From Membranipora membranacea (taxonomy: Eukaryota > Bryozoa > Gymnolaemata > Cheilostomatida > Membraniporidae): 64,000 bases of DNA. Below, in pieces: positions 26,401 through 38,400 of this stretch; position 1 is the first letter of the stretch, and the number at the start of each line of letters is the position of its first letter. Both the position numbers and the translations under genes were made by a program. Below the pieces are notes generated by a model that was not told the origin of the DNA, did no database searches, and worked only from the letters and a program-made list of their open reading frames with translations. The stretch spans positions 16,184,001 to 16,248,000 of the forward strand of contig OU612075.1 of NCBI GenBank assembly GCA_914767715.1, read 5' to 3'.

Positions 26401-29400
26401 CATGCCAGTGGATTTATCCTGCTGGCCAACCAGCCAATCAGCGGTAATGTTGAGAACTCCCTCAGGAAATCTGAAGTTATCTTCCCTCACTGAGCTCAGT
26501 GCATCTGTTGTCAGCGCTTCTATCATTACTTCCAGTACAGTCGCAGCCAACCTGAAAATGAGTTAGTACTTTTGCTTACATAATGGAGGAGTTTTGCTAT
26601 GGAGATAGATAACCAAAAAAAAATGAGTGGGGAGTGTTTTCACATGGATATGAAAGTGATTGTCTTTTGATTCGAACCCAGATTTCACTTCCAAGCTATG
26701 ACAGAGCAGCAACATTTTCTGAAGGGAGTTTTTGAAAATATTTATATTTGTTCATCTAGCTTACCAGGTACTGGGCGTTGAGGTCCATCTAAACTGAATC
26801 CAAGATCCATCAGGTCGAGAGTAGGACAAGAACTCCTGCATAGCTGGAAAAATGAAGCATTAAGTTAGCATGACATACAGACAGTCATACAATAAAGCGT
26901 AAAATAGTGATGTTGTTTCAATTTGTACAAGGGCATGTCTACAATAAATAATTTTTAAATTTTCATCCAAACATCACTGTTATAAAATATTGTAAGTGCT
27001 GGATTGATTTTGAAGAGGATTAATACACTGATACTTCATTCAGCAGTTACCCTTTGTGTGAACATGGTACATACGAGACAATATGTTGGCTGTGATTGGC
27101 TGGTGGGTGGTGAGTTTAACCACCCAAAAGCCGATCACAGCCAACACATTGGCTAGGTATATACGTGGCGATATAGGCCTATATATAATTATTCTCATTA
27201 TTACCTGTGTTCAAGCCGGCAGACATTGCTGCGATTCTGTCTGTACTTATAGCACCGAGCGTCCTCCTTATATTAAGATCGTAAAGTTTTACAGCAAAGT
27301 TGAAGGCTGCCTCTCCTCCACTATACTGTGGCTTAGATAGCAAACTGTCGGTATCCAGATTCCCTGTAGGGGATGCAACTCCAATTATATCCCCTGAAAA
27401 TTCAAAATCATCGGTAAAGTTTTGAATATTGATTGGTGTGTCGTGACATTAGATGGAGAATAGTGCATGTGAAGAGAGTGAGCAAGAAGGGAGCAGTGAC
27501 AATCATACATTTTTTCTCAGACAAAAAACAAAAGTGAGAAGCTACCATGCTTTCATTATCCTACTTACTATGCAGTATGTACTATCCTACACTATATATG
27601 TTTTTATTCAAGTCGTTTTCCGAAATATGTTGATGTGTGTGAGGTCAACAAGTTATTTTTAAATCACTTTTATTATAAACTTTTAGAAAGGCTCAATAAA
27701 TAAATATATGAATATTACCAACAACATATATGTGTGATTTTGGAGACCCGGGTACGTGAGCAAACAGCCGATCCTCGAATCCCTGAGCTAACTCAGCGAC
27801 CGGCAGCCATAAGTCAGGTAATCTCTCCGAGTTAGCTATCCTCAAATCTACCTGGTAACTTGTTATGTTCCAATCTTTGACACCATGGTGCTACAAAAAT
27901 AAGCAATCAGGAAATTAGTTTATATAATCCGAAGTGTAATAGCGAAACATTGGCAGCAATTCATCAAACCAAAGTTCTAGCAAAAGCCATTTATACTACA
28001 TTGTACTTTTGATGCTGAAAATGAGAGAAGGGCTAATAGTTTCCATCTCTGATAGTTTTTCATTCAGAAAAGCTGGATGGGATATTACAATGAAAGAAAT
28101 GAGACATTGTCCTCGTTTTATGTGGACATTACTCCTCTCCTACAGCACAACCAACAGTCTATGTTATTAGACCAAGAAGTAACAGGTTCGCTGTTACTCC
28201 TTGTTTAGACTAATGATCCTCAGGATTAACTTGGTTCAGTAACTCGAGAAAATATTAGCAAAATTGATACCAAAGTTTCTCAACCATCGGCTAAGATATT
28301 TAGTTTTATCAGATAGTTAGATTTAGTTAGTTTTATTTGAGCTCTACTAAAACTCACGGTTACCGTGACAGCCTTAGTAACAGTATGATCACCGTAGGAG
28401 CTGACAGCGTTCACCAATACTCTGATAGTCCCAGTCCTCTCTGGTCTCACTGGTATGTTTAAGAGTCTGGATTGTCCTGCTTCTACTGACACTAGTACCT
28501 GTAATAAAACAAACATTGGTAATCAATAATCCTCAGATAGGAGAAGACTCAAAAACCTCCATCAGAGCCAGGGAGCTTAGTCATATTATGACTGTTCAGT
28601 AAGCTGGGAGTTGTTGGGAGATGTTTAGATGAGAGACATCTGAAGTGAAGATATGTAGCGGATAATTGCCTCAATCGACCCAAAGAAACCAACCAATAAG
28701 ATCTGTCACAATGTTTCCTTATAAGCTAGTCAATGTTTTGGCTCTGATTGGGCTCTCTCACTCCACCCATCCAATCAGAGCCAACACATTGGCTTCTCAA
28801 GGATAACTCCAAAAGCATTTCACAGTAAGGCCTGACCATGCTATAATCAAATAGAGTTCAAACATATTTGGATTTTGGTCTATCTATGTATACAAGATGA
28901 CATTGGAAAGTATTGCAAAGTATTACATTTTGTAGAATTAATAGATGAAAATATTGTGGCAGATCTAGCACTTAGACTGTTCCTCATACACAGCTTGTCC
29001 ATCTTGCATGTCCGACTTTAATGGTTACTCTAAGATTCAATGCAGACCTAGACCAAGTTTGGTTTTATTTGCCTACATTCGGAGTTGCTCCCCCTCACGC
29101 TGCAGGCAAAGAGGCGTGACCAGTGGAAGCAACTGGAATGCAGGCAAATTGAATCAAATTTGTTTTAGTGCAGACCTGGTGTTCTCCTTGTACAGGCAGA
29201 GAAGATAATGCTCGATCTCTATCTATTTCGATCACACTGTAATCATCTGAAGCTGGTATAGATATCAGTACATCTATTGCCTCTGTATGGAAATGTTTAA
29301 CATGGACGTTTACAATGAGAATTTCGCCGAGTCTCACTCTATCCTGCACATTGACTAACCCAATGCACCTCCTCCCAACCTAAAATAAAGCGATATGTGA

Positions 29401-32400
29401 TAAATAGATCTCAAAACACCTCTATAATCCAAATGCTATAGTCAGGCAGTTTTGAATGATGAACTTATTTGAGATATGCATGGTGAAAAATGTCAGCGCT
29501 CCTCTGGGCGTGACCTCTGACCTATTGATGGTGGGAAGTGTGCCTCCCTTAAGGCAAAGTTACTCTCATTCCCTGCATGAGATTTGTATGGTGAAAAAAA
29601 TTCATTATAATAAACTGCCTGACTATAACATGCGTTGGTATTTGGATAGTCTTTAAGACTGTCAGTTTCACTCAAAATATCGAGGCATTCCAACAGTAGT
29701 GGCACTCCATCTTGAATGCCTTGATTTTCGGAGCACAATCCAGCAGTCTGATGGTAGACAACGCTGGATGCAATACTAGGGATGAACACAACCTTATTTA
29801 GCTCTTGGCTGTGTACAGAGAACAATCCTAGAAATAAGAGACAATCATCACACCTACCCTTGTTACGTCACCACTGAGCCCATCTGCGATCGTAAGACGA
29901 GGTGTAAAGGCAAAACCATTGATTATAAGAGGCGGTCCAAATATCTGTCCTCTTAATGTGAGTTCTGCGAATCCAAGATGACTTTGTGGCAGCAAATGCC
30001 AGCCAAAGGCCAAATCGTGCCTTGCTATCTTAACTGGCCTAGATCTCCATAACGCAAAGTCATCATATAGCTTTGGTGTCTGATCGTCTTGGTTTTCATC
30101 TGCTAAAGGAAAAATCAAATTTTCTAGTTTTCACACCTAAATCTGATACACATATGAGGCAAACTCTACTCAGAATAAAGGCATTGCTATGCCCAGGAAT
30201 TGAACAGGGGGTGGGGAAGGTGTCGTTAAGGTTTTAGGGCTCACAGTACTACACTAGCCTACAACTAAAAAGAGTGTATTTAGCTAACAAAACTGTGAAA
30301 GTCCTCTCAATGCCTGCCCTGTCATCTGTAAAGGCCAAAGCATTGAAGCACCCTGTCAGCTCACAGACTTATTTTTATTACAACAAAATAGGACAGTTAA
30401 ACCAAGTGTCTTAGTACAGAGAGTGATGGTTCACTTCTCATATTTATCAGGAGAGGGGGGCTTTCTATAGAGCAATTGATTTAGATATTATTGAACATAC
30501 ATACTAATATACAGACAAAGAGACAACAAATGTTACCGTATAGCGGACATCCCATCTCGTCTCGATGATCACGAGAGCATGCTGCCGCCCCGTCACAGAT
30601 CTGATTGGCTGTATAACACGATAACCCATCCTTACAGGGATAAAGCCCCCTACCGGTGTTACATAGAGTGTATACTGCTGATATGTTAGCATCTGTGAAT
30701 ATGTACAATCCAGCATACTGAAATAAAACGAAGACTATACAAAGTCCAATAATCCATCAATCCAACATACTGAAACCATACAAAGTATACCGACTACTGG
30801 GCTCAATTGACGCCCCATGTGTGCTCCGAACTGCCTGCAAACTGAGAGCAACTTGGCGCCGAATATGGCGGTCGCGCCATTAAGGCACCTGTATTTCTCA
30901 GTCTTTGGACAGAGACATCCTTGCGATTTTAACCAACATTTAACCTACAAAGTCTAAACAAGCTGATATATTTGTCTGTGAACATGTATAATCCATTAAT
31001 CCAGCATACTGATACCAAGGAGTTAGGGACTAACTCCTTGCTGAAACCGAACAAAGACTATACTTAGTCTAAACAAGCTGATATATTTGTGTGTGAACAT
31101 GTATAATCCATACAATGATCTATACCAGTTTGAGTCATATTATCAAAAAACACTTATCTAACCTCCATATACAAAGCATTCATCACCAGCAAAGATTTTT
31201 ACAATTTACAAGGAAGCGGGTATTATCACAGTGAATTAGTGTAGGTTTTTCAATACTATTCGTATATGCAAAATATTAAAATTTATTAAAATCTAAAATC
31301 AGTAGCTAAAATAGAATCACATAAGGGAAATTGTCTCCACTTTGACATTACTGAGACAACTCCTCAGCTATTTCAGTTAATAATATAATATCAACCAGGG
31401 AAGGTATATCCCACCTTCCCTGGTTCAACGGAAGTAGTACTTGGGAACTCCAGGCAGTATTGTACTATGTCAAACCACTGATAACTAGGTAATTATTATG
31501 GATTGAATTCTACGAAGGAAGGAGCATTACATACATAGAAGGTTGAGTTTGCGTCGTGAGCGAACGTTGGAGTAGCAGCAGTCACCACATCAGTCACAGC
31601 TCCTGATTCCTTCCAGTAATGTCTGATTGAGCTGTTTGATCTATCCTCAAACGTTAAAAGCTCTTCATATACCTGGTAAGTAGGTAAGTAAGTAGGTAAG
31701 TTAGTAAGCGAGTGAGTTAGCAAGTAAGTAAGTACAATGTGAGTAAGTAAGTAAATATAATGTATATAAAAATCATAACAACCAAATGCCAGCAATGTTA
31801 TCTGCTACTTTCTTTGGCCTACAGTCAGGTCAGAGTATATATCTCTCTCGTCGCAAAAAATAATCAGATTTCTGTAACACAAAACCCAAATCAAGAGAAT
31901 TATAATCTTCTCACAATTTCCCAATTTAGTGAATTCCTATAGCCCTTTGCGTAGGAGTCGGCTTTGTTTATGGCTGTTGTGAGTAAGGCCCCAGGATCAG
32001 AGTACAGCTCTAGCTCGTAGGTACCCGAGCTAAGATCACCAGCACGATTCAGCTTTATTTCATACTGTAAAACAAATAAGACGTCAGTAAGCAAATTAGA
32101 CATTTTAGTACAATTTTACCCCCCCCCCCTGGAATAAAAAAAAACATGATTAAAGGCAGGTTATTTGTTTCTCCAAAATAGCACGATGATTGCAAGAAGA
32201 TAAGAATTGTGCTTTTTTTAAAAATCTCTGGTTGTATGCTCCGGTATAATTCATCACAACTCGCAACAACATTATGCACCTTTCCACCTTTTGTAGCGTC
32301 CACATGGTAAACCAGACTATCAGCAATGATCTGGCCGTCTGGAGTGATATAAAATACTACAATCTTAGCACTGGGCACCATGTCTATAGTAACAGGGATG

Positions 32401-35400
32401 GAGAGGAGGCGAGTGCGAGAGTTCATCTCTAGCTGAGCAGCCTGTAGAATCACTCCTAGTGAGACTATCTGTAAGTAAGAGCAGACAGGTAATTAACAAT
32501 AGGTCATTAGTAAAAATGATTCAATTAAGTTATTATTGACTTTTATATTTAAGAAACTTTTCAGGATAGGAACTTTTTTATCTTCTAAACGGATTGAAAA
32601 CATGTTTATAAAATATGTATTGTCACATGTTTTCAATTGATCAATATCACCTATCCCCCTCGGGTCCCCCTCCCGCCCAACCACAGAGCTGTCCTAATAC
32701 AATTGTGTACTAATCCTTAAACTTAAACAACAGTTGGCTTATAACAATTAGCAGATAGAATTGTCGGAAAACTCTCAGGGTAAAAACTCATTTTACCATA
32801 GTATATGAATAATAATGTCTCCATCTTTAAGTAAAACTATATATATATACACCTACAGAAAATCTACAAAGATGTTTTTTACATTTGATAGCGAAATTAA
32901 ATCCATCAATAATCATTAACAGGGACACTAAATTACCTAAACAGTGCCTTTTATGCATTAGGTCGGTGCAGTGGTACTTTTCAAGGTTAACCAACTAGAC
33001 ACAACCCCACATGGCGCCTAGATGTGGCACCTCAAACGATAGGTACCCCTAGAACAAGTTTGATCCAGTTTGCCTGCATACTAGTTGCTCCCCTTCCACT
33101 AGTCACGCCGACCAGCGAAGGGACGAGTGTAGGGGGAGCAACTCAAGATGCAAGCAAATGGACCAAACGTGGTCCTGGTAGACCTGATTCACATTTTATG
33201 GGTCATACTCACACTGTAATGACAGTACTCGGTGAAGGCGTTCGTCTCGATATTAAATACAATATAAGAGCTGACTGTAGGCTTTTTAGTTGATGTTGAT
33301 ATGTGGATGTAATGGTTGTTAGGTGACCAATATTTTGTCGCTACAAGAGTCTGCTGAGTATCAAGTTTCCCTCCAAAACTTGCCTACAATAATCAACCTA
33401 CCAGTTAAAATTTAAAAAAGTGAACTATGTATGTACATATATACATGTGGGTGTACACAATGTATCACGAGGCACGCCAGGAATTGGTGTTTAGTGCTGG
33501 CCACATAGCTGAATGCGCAGTCAAATATTAAGGTACACACATCAAAGCAACTATAGAATCAGATGATTTTGAAGTATATATTATTTTCTTCCAGAGGATC
33601 AACAATCACTGATGGTTGGCCAAGCTAACCAAAATTTTTCCTAAAGTATGATTTGAGACTGCGACTTGCAGAGCTCGGCTATTGTTATGAGATTGGAATT
33701 TGCCTCCTTATATAGTGGTTAGGCTGCTCATTTAGCAACTTAAATTATGCTTAGTACTCCTAATTCCTTGCCTAAATCAGATGTATACTGTACAATGATC
33801 CTAAAATTATTGTCATCATACATAAGGCACAAGGGCAATCAGTTGACTTTAATAAATTGAGATTTTGGTGGACAACCAAAATGTACAAGAAAATCGAGGC
33901 ATGAAAGACAGTTTCCTTCTTGCACTTAGTGCCAATGCATCTCATGAAAGTCTCAGAGGTGTATAGTAGACATTATTACACTTACTGTGTCTGTACAACT
34001 TCCTCCTACAACTGCCCCCTCCCCCTCAAATAACATTCTTTTTTTTAAATATCACAACACTGTCACATGACATCATTCGAAGTCTGTGTCTGATGAGCTT
34101 CCCAATGGTACATAAATCGTCCTAATAGGTCACTGTGGTTTTGGCCTGAACTAGAACTTGGATAATCCCTCCATTAATACTCATACACAATCCTTAGCTC
34201 ACGTTTAAAGCTGGTCTAGGTTTGATCAGGGAGAAAAGAAGTGTTTGATATATTTCAACATTGTTTAGCGCCAGTTGACAATCTATTGTTAGACTTCAGC
34301 TGATATACTCAAAGGGTTAGCAAGGGAATAACCGTAGAATATTTTTCTGGGGACACAGTTGGAATGGCTGAGATTCAAAGAATAAAGGTTGTGTAACCAG
34401 CCTGACATCTTACCTTCAACATTATTCTTTCCGTATTGGAGCTGGGTCTCAACCAATATGTAATCATACTAGACTGAGGGATGTGTATGGATTGAGCCGT
34501 GGTCGTCTCCCCTGTTTTAGAATCGGTAATGACTGTTGTTAACTCAACAGTGTGGTTCTCGTATTTTTGTAAAAGTTTTGCACCATCAATTTGTAGTAAC
34601 GCAATCTACAAATCAAAAACACAATATAATGGCAATCAAAGGAAAACCATTTTCTAGGAAGTGATTTTTTATCCGGACATAGCAAAATTATAAGTGAGAT
34701 GCATTACCCGGGAACTCAAGAAGTTACATCATAGGTTTTTATATATTTGTGCTAAAGGATATGTGTGGATGGTTGGATTATATCAGTTATAGATAAAAGC
34801 ATGGTCTTAGCCAGATAGTCTAGACTATAGCGGGACTGACCCTCTACCACAACCAGTAAGTCAAAGAGAAAAGCCAAGTTAGGCCACCAGCCAACCATTC
34901 CGGGGCCAAAGATGCTTCACAAATCCCACCAAGGAACTAACCACTGGCGCTTTCCCCTCCGAATAGACACATGTTGTGCCTATGGATACCACTGCACATT
35001 GAGGTTCTCTCTCTGCATTTGATAAGCTTTGGATTTCATTCTTGTGAAAATGTGTGTGACAGGGTTTCATCGTTTGAATGGGCATAGTTCTGAGTTCAAG
35101 GTCAAGTGCTTCCAGCTGGCTTTAAATTAAGAAAAACTATCACCAAAGCTTGTTGTGGCAGCACAGCTATTGTTTTTCTTTGTCTGTTTTTCTGGCATAG
35201 CCCAAGTATTATAGTCATAGACAAAATGTGGCTAGCAAAAGCTCACCATTTTGTTTCACGAGCATGGTCTTATTACTTTGAACATTATTAAAATCGAACT
35301 CAACTTCAAGTTTAATCCAAGATGTTTTTTTCATATATATATATATATATCTATGTAATCTTTTTCATAATCCCGGATGTTAGTTTTGTGCTAGTGACAT

Positions 35401-38400
35401 TGTCTCGATTTTTAGTACAAGGACAATTTACCCGTTTGATAAATATGATCTAATTGGCCATAAATCTCACCAGGGCTTTAAATAGCACCTGATAGATATT
35501 GTCATATTTAAAAACAACCCTATCAGTGTGACCCCATAAGCCATTAAATTTCTTTATGGTTTTGTCTTTTAGTCCTATAAATTTATTTGTGTCATCACCG
35601 AACAGGATGTGATTTTTTGTCTGAAGCAGACTGGTAGATTTTTTATATAAGTGATGGGGGTTGGTATGTGACCGCATACTTAAAGTACCTCCGTTCGGTA
35701 CACTCTGACACCTCTCAAACAAGCATCCTGCTTTCTATTTTCAAGGTAGTTTGCAATCACTATGGTTCCATGCCTCGAATCACTGGTCCACTCCCATTTC
35801 AAATGATAAAGGCTAACGATTTCCATGATGAAAAAGACATGAAAAACATTCGCCGTGGCCAGGACTTGAACCCCAGGACTTGAACCCGGGCCTCCCGCAT
35901 CAATGTCCTTTGAAGTCTTTGTGTGCAAGCCGCTAACCATTCAGCCTTGTTGGATTTGTTCCATCCGAAAGGCGAAAGGGTATCTGTTTTAGCGTGAAGA
36001 GATGTCTATCGGTTCATGCGGAAATGGTATTCCCATATATCGATCAGGCTTAAAACTGGTGTCAAATCGATATAATATGGAAACATAGTGAATAAAACTC
36101 TTGAAATTTGGTTGAGAAATTGAAAAATTAGAGTTTTTGTACTTGAATAATGTGCGTTTAGTATCGAAAGCTTTGGGAAAATTTAAAAATGCTCCTTGGG
36201 TTATTGAAAATTCATCATGCTTTGAGTACAATTGCTCTAATTTTACCAAAACCATAGGTAGTGTTTGCTACTCCCAAAGCCATAATAATAACAGTTATGA
36301 CAACAATAATAATAATGATAATCAGCCGATTGTCAAGTTTAGTTCTAGATAAATTTGGCATAAAAAATGCAATCACAGGGTCTTCCCAACTTTTAGTCAA
36401 TTTCACTTAGAGATTAGATAAGTTGGTTATTGGTGCTATATTGAATGAATTATTTACTCCCGTATGTAAGCAGGGAGTTTGTGACAGAGCATTGTACTTT
36501 ACCCCAGCCGTTGGGCGGGGGAGGGGGAGCAATAGTCGCGGGAGGGGGGGGGCTCAGACTAAGTACTTTCCAAACTCCCTGATGTAAGCTAGTTTAAAGT
36601 ATGAAGTCGATGTTTAAATTTCTAAAAGTATCATGTAAATATGAAATGGGATGATATTTCACAGGCTTTCTGTGATGGCTTTCCTAGTTATATGATAAAT
36701 GTGATAGGAATCAGGCGGGTATTGCACTATATATCGCTGGTGCATGCTGCTGGTTGGTTTAAAAAATTAATTTCAGGTCTTATTTAAAGAGTATCATGCA
36801 AAGTAAATATTTATGATCACATCCATGACAGGGTATCATAGTGCAATGAAATTTAATTAACAATGTTGGTTTATCATTTGATAGACTATTTATGTTATGC
36901 TTTGCAAATATAAATTGACATTCAATTGAAAGGTGGGGAAGGCAAATGTAATATGCTTTTAGGAGTCAAAATTTGGAACTTAGCATTGTAGATGAACTGT
37001 GAATACAGTCATAGAATTTTGTTTCAAACGGGTGCATTAAAGCAACTTCTCAAGTTAGCAAATAGTCGGCCCAATCGAGTAGTTGAAGAGATATATCTAG
37101 ATCATAGATTTACTCCTCATTTGTATACCCTTCGTTCATACACTCTCTCTGAATATTTTGCTTGTTTTGTGAGACTTTTAAATTGGTAAAATTTCGACCA
37201 ACTCAAGACCAAGAAAAATCTCTTGTTAATTAATTTTTGGAGATTGTTTTGGCCCAGCATACATTTAACCCAACCCTTACACAGACATCGAGATAACACT
37301 AGTAGAATGCGATGTCAATGTCAATATAGTTGCGGTTCCTTACATGTTCCCGCCTCAATTCTAGAAATTTACATCGGATCATCACCCCTAACACCTTTTG
37401 ATGGTACTATATAAATAAATTAAAGCTCTTGAATAATATATATATAATATTATATCACATGATCAGGATGTCCAACCCTCCAAGGCTCAATGTATACAAT
37501 CTTAATCTTTTCTCTTACTTACCATAACTTTAAAGGGCACATTTGGTTTAAATGTCCAGACATTACCTCCGAGAAACTTCAATCGTACGCTATCAGAGAT
37601 GACTTTGACAGACTCCCAGCCCACAGCTGTCTGATTTGATGACCAATCAAGTATCTCTGCTCTGACTCTCAGGTGTTTCCCTAATAGAGAGGGTTTCCCA
37701 CCTGCATGGAGGGACAATTCTGCATTGGTGAAAGCAAACTTTGCCATGCCCTTGAACTGCAATAATATAAACAGCTGAGTCAAAATGCGGGTAATGACAC
37801 TTCGCCGCACTTGGATGTTGAAATATTACATTCATCCTCGAAAAACTGAACCAAAGCCAAACAAAATACACACTCATCAGAAGTTAAATACACAGACATG
37901 AAATTTAGAGACCTTACTCAAAGTTGGATAATTCACATATTTAAATGAAATAATAATGGGATTCCAAACATCCTAATATGTTATCTCTGGAATACTTACA
38001 AACATCTTATAATAATGGGTGGATGTTACACTTTACAAAAAAAGTGAAACAGGAATTATTCTGATCAAAAGATAGGAATGGGGAGAGTTATTTTGGTGAG
38101 GCTAGCGAAAATCTGACAAAAAGTTAAACCAAAAAGACAATTTACCGATAAATGTGTACAGTTAATACATGCCTCTTTTATTTGAAGAGTGAGGGGGCTA
38201 AGTTTGTCAACAGGCTGGTCTTCACTGTCGAAAAACTCTACTGATATAGTAGCGTTACCTCGCGATATGGCGTGGACATTCTGCTGGCTGTAAAATAAAA
38301 AATAATTTTGACTGGATAAATCATTTCGAAAAAAAAAAAAAAATAGGAGTCGTCAAAATGATAATTGAATTCAATCATAAAGGACGAGAGTATGGATTGA

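Larger units (their letters stand above)
34606..37522. other. Large intron of the Mcr-like gene with a SINE
   Basis: Apart from a SINE (35745-36090), an (AT)n run (35332-35352), AAT-rich simple repeat (36285-36325) and G-rich runs (36516-36552), no feature was recognised. Confidence 0.4.

Noticed and set aside
29493-29825. 110-codon - strand ORF between two Mcr-like exons
   Set aside because: Neighbouring exons 30102-29858 and 29379-29176 join in phase without it and give the expected family sequence; it lacks a suitable donor.
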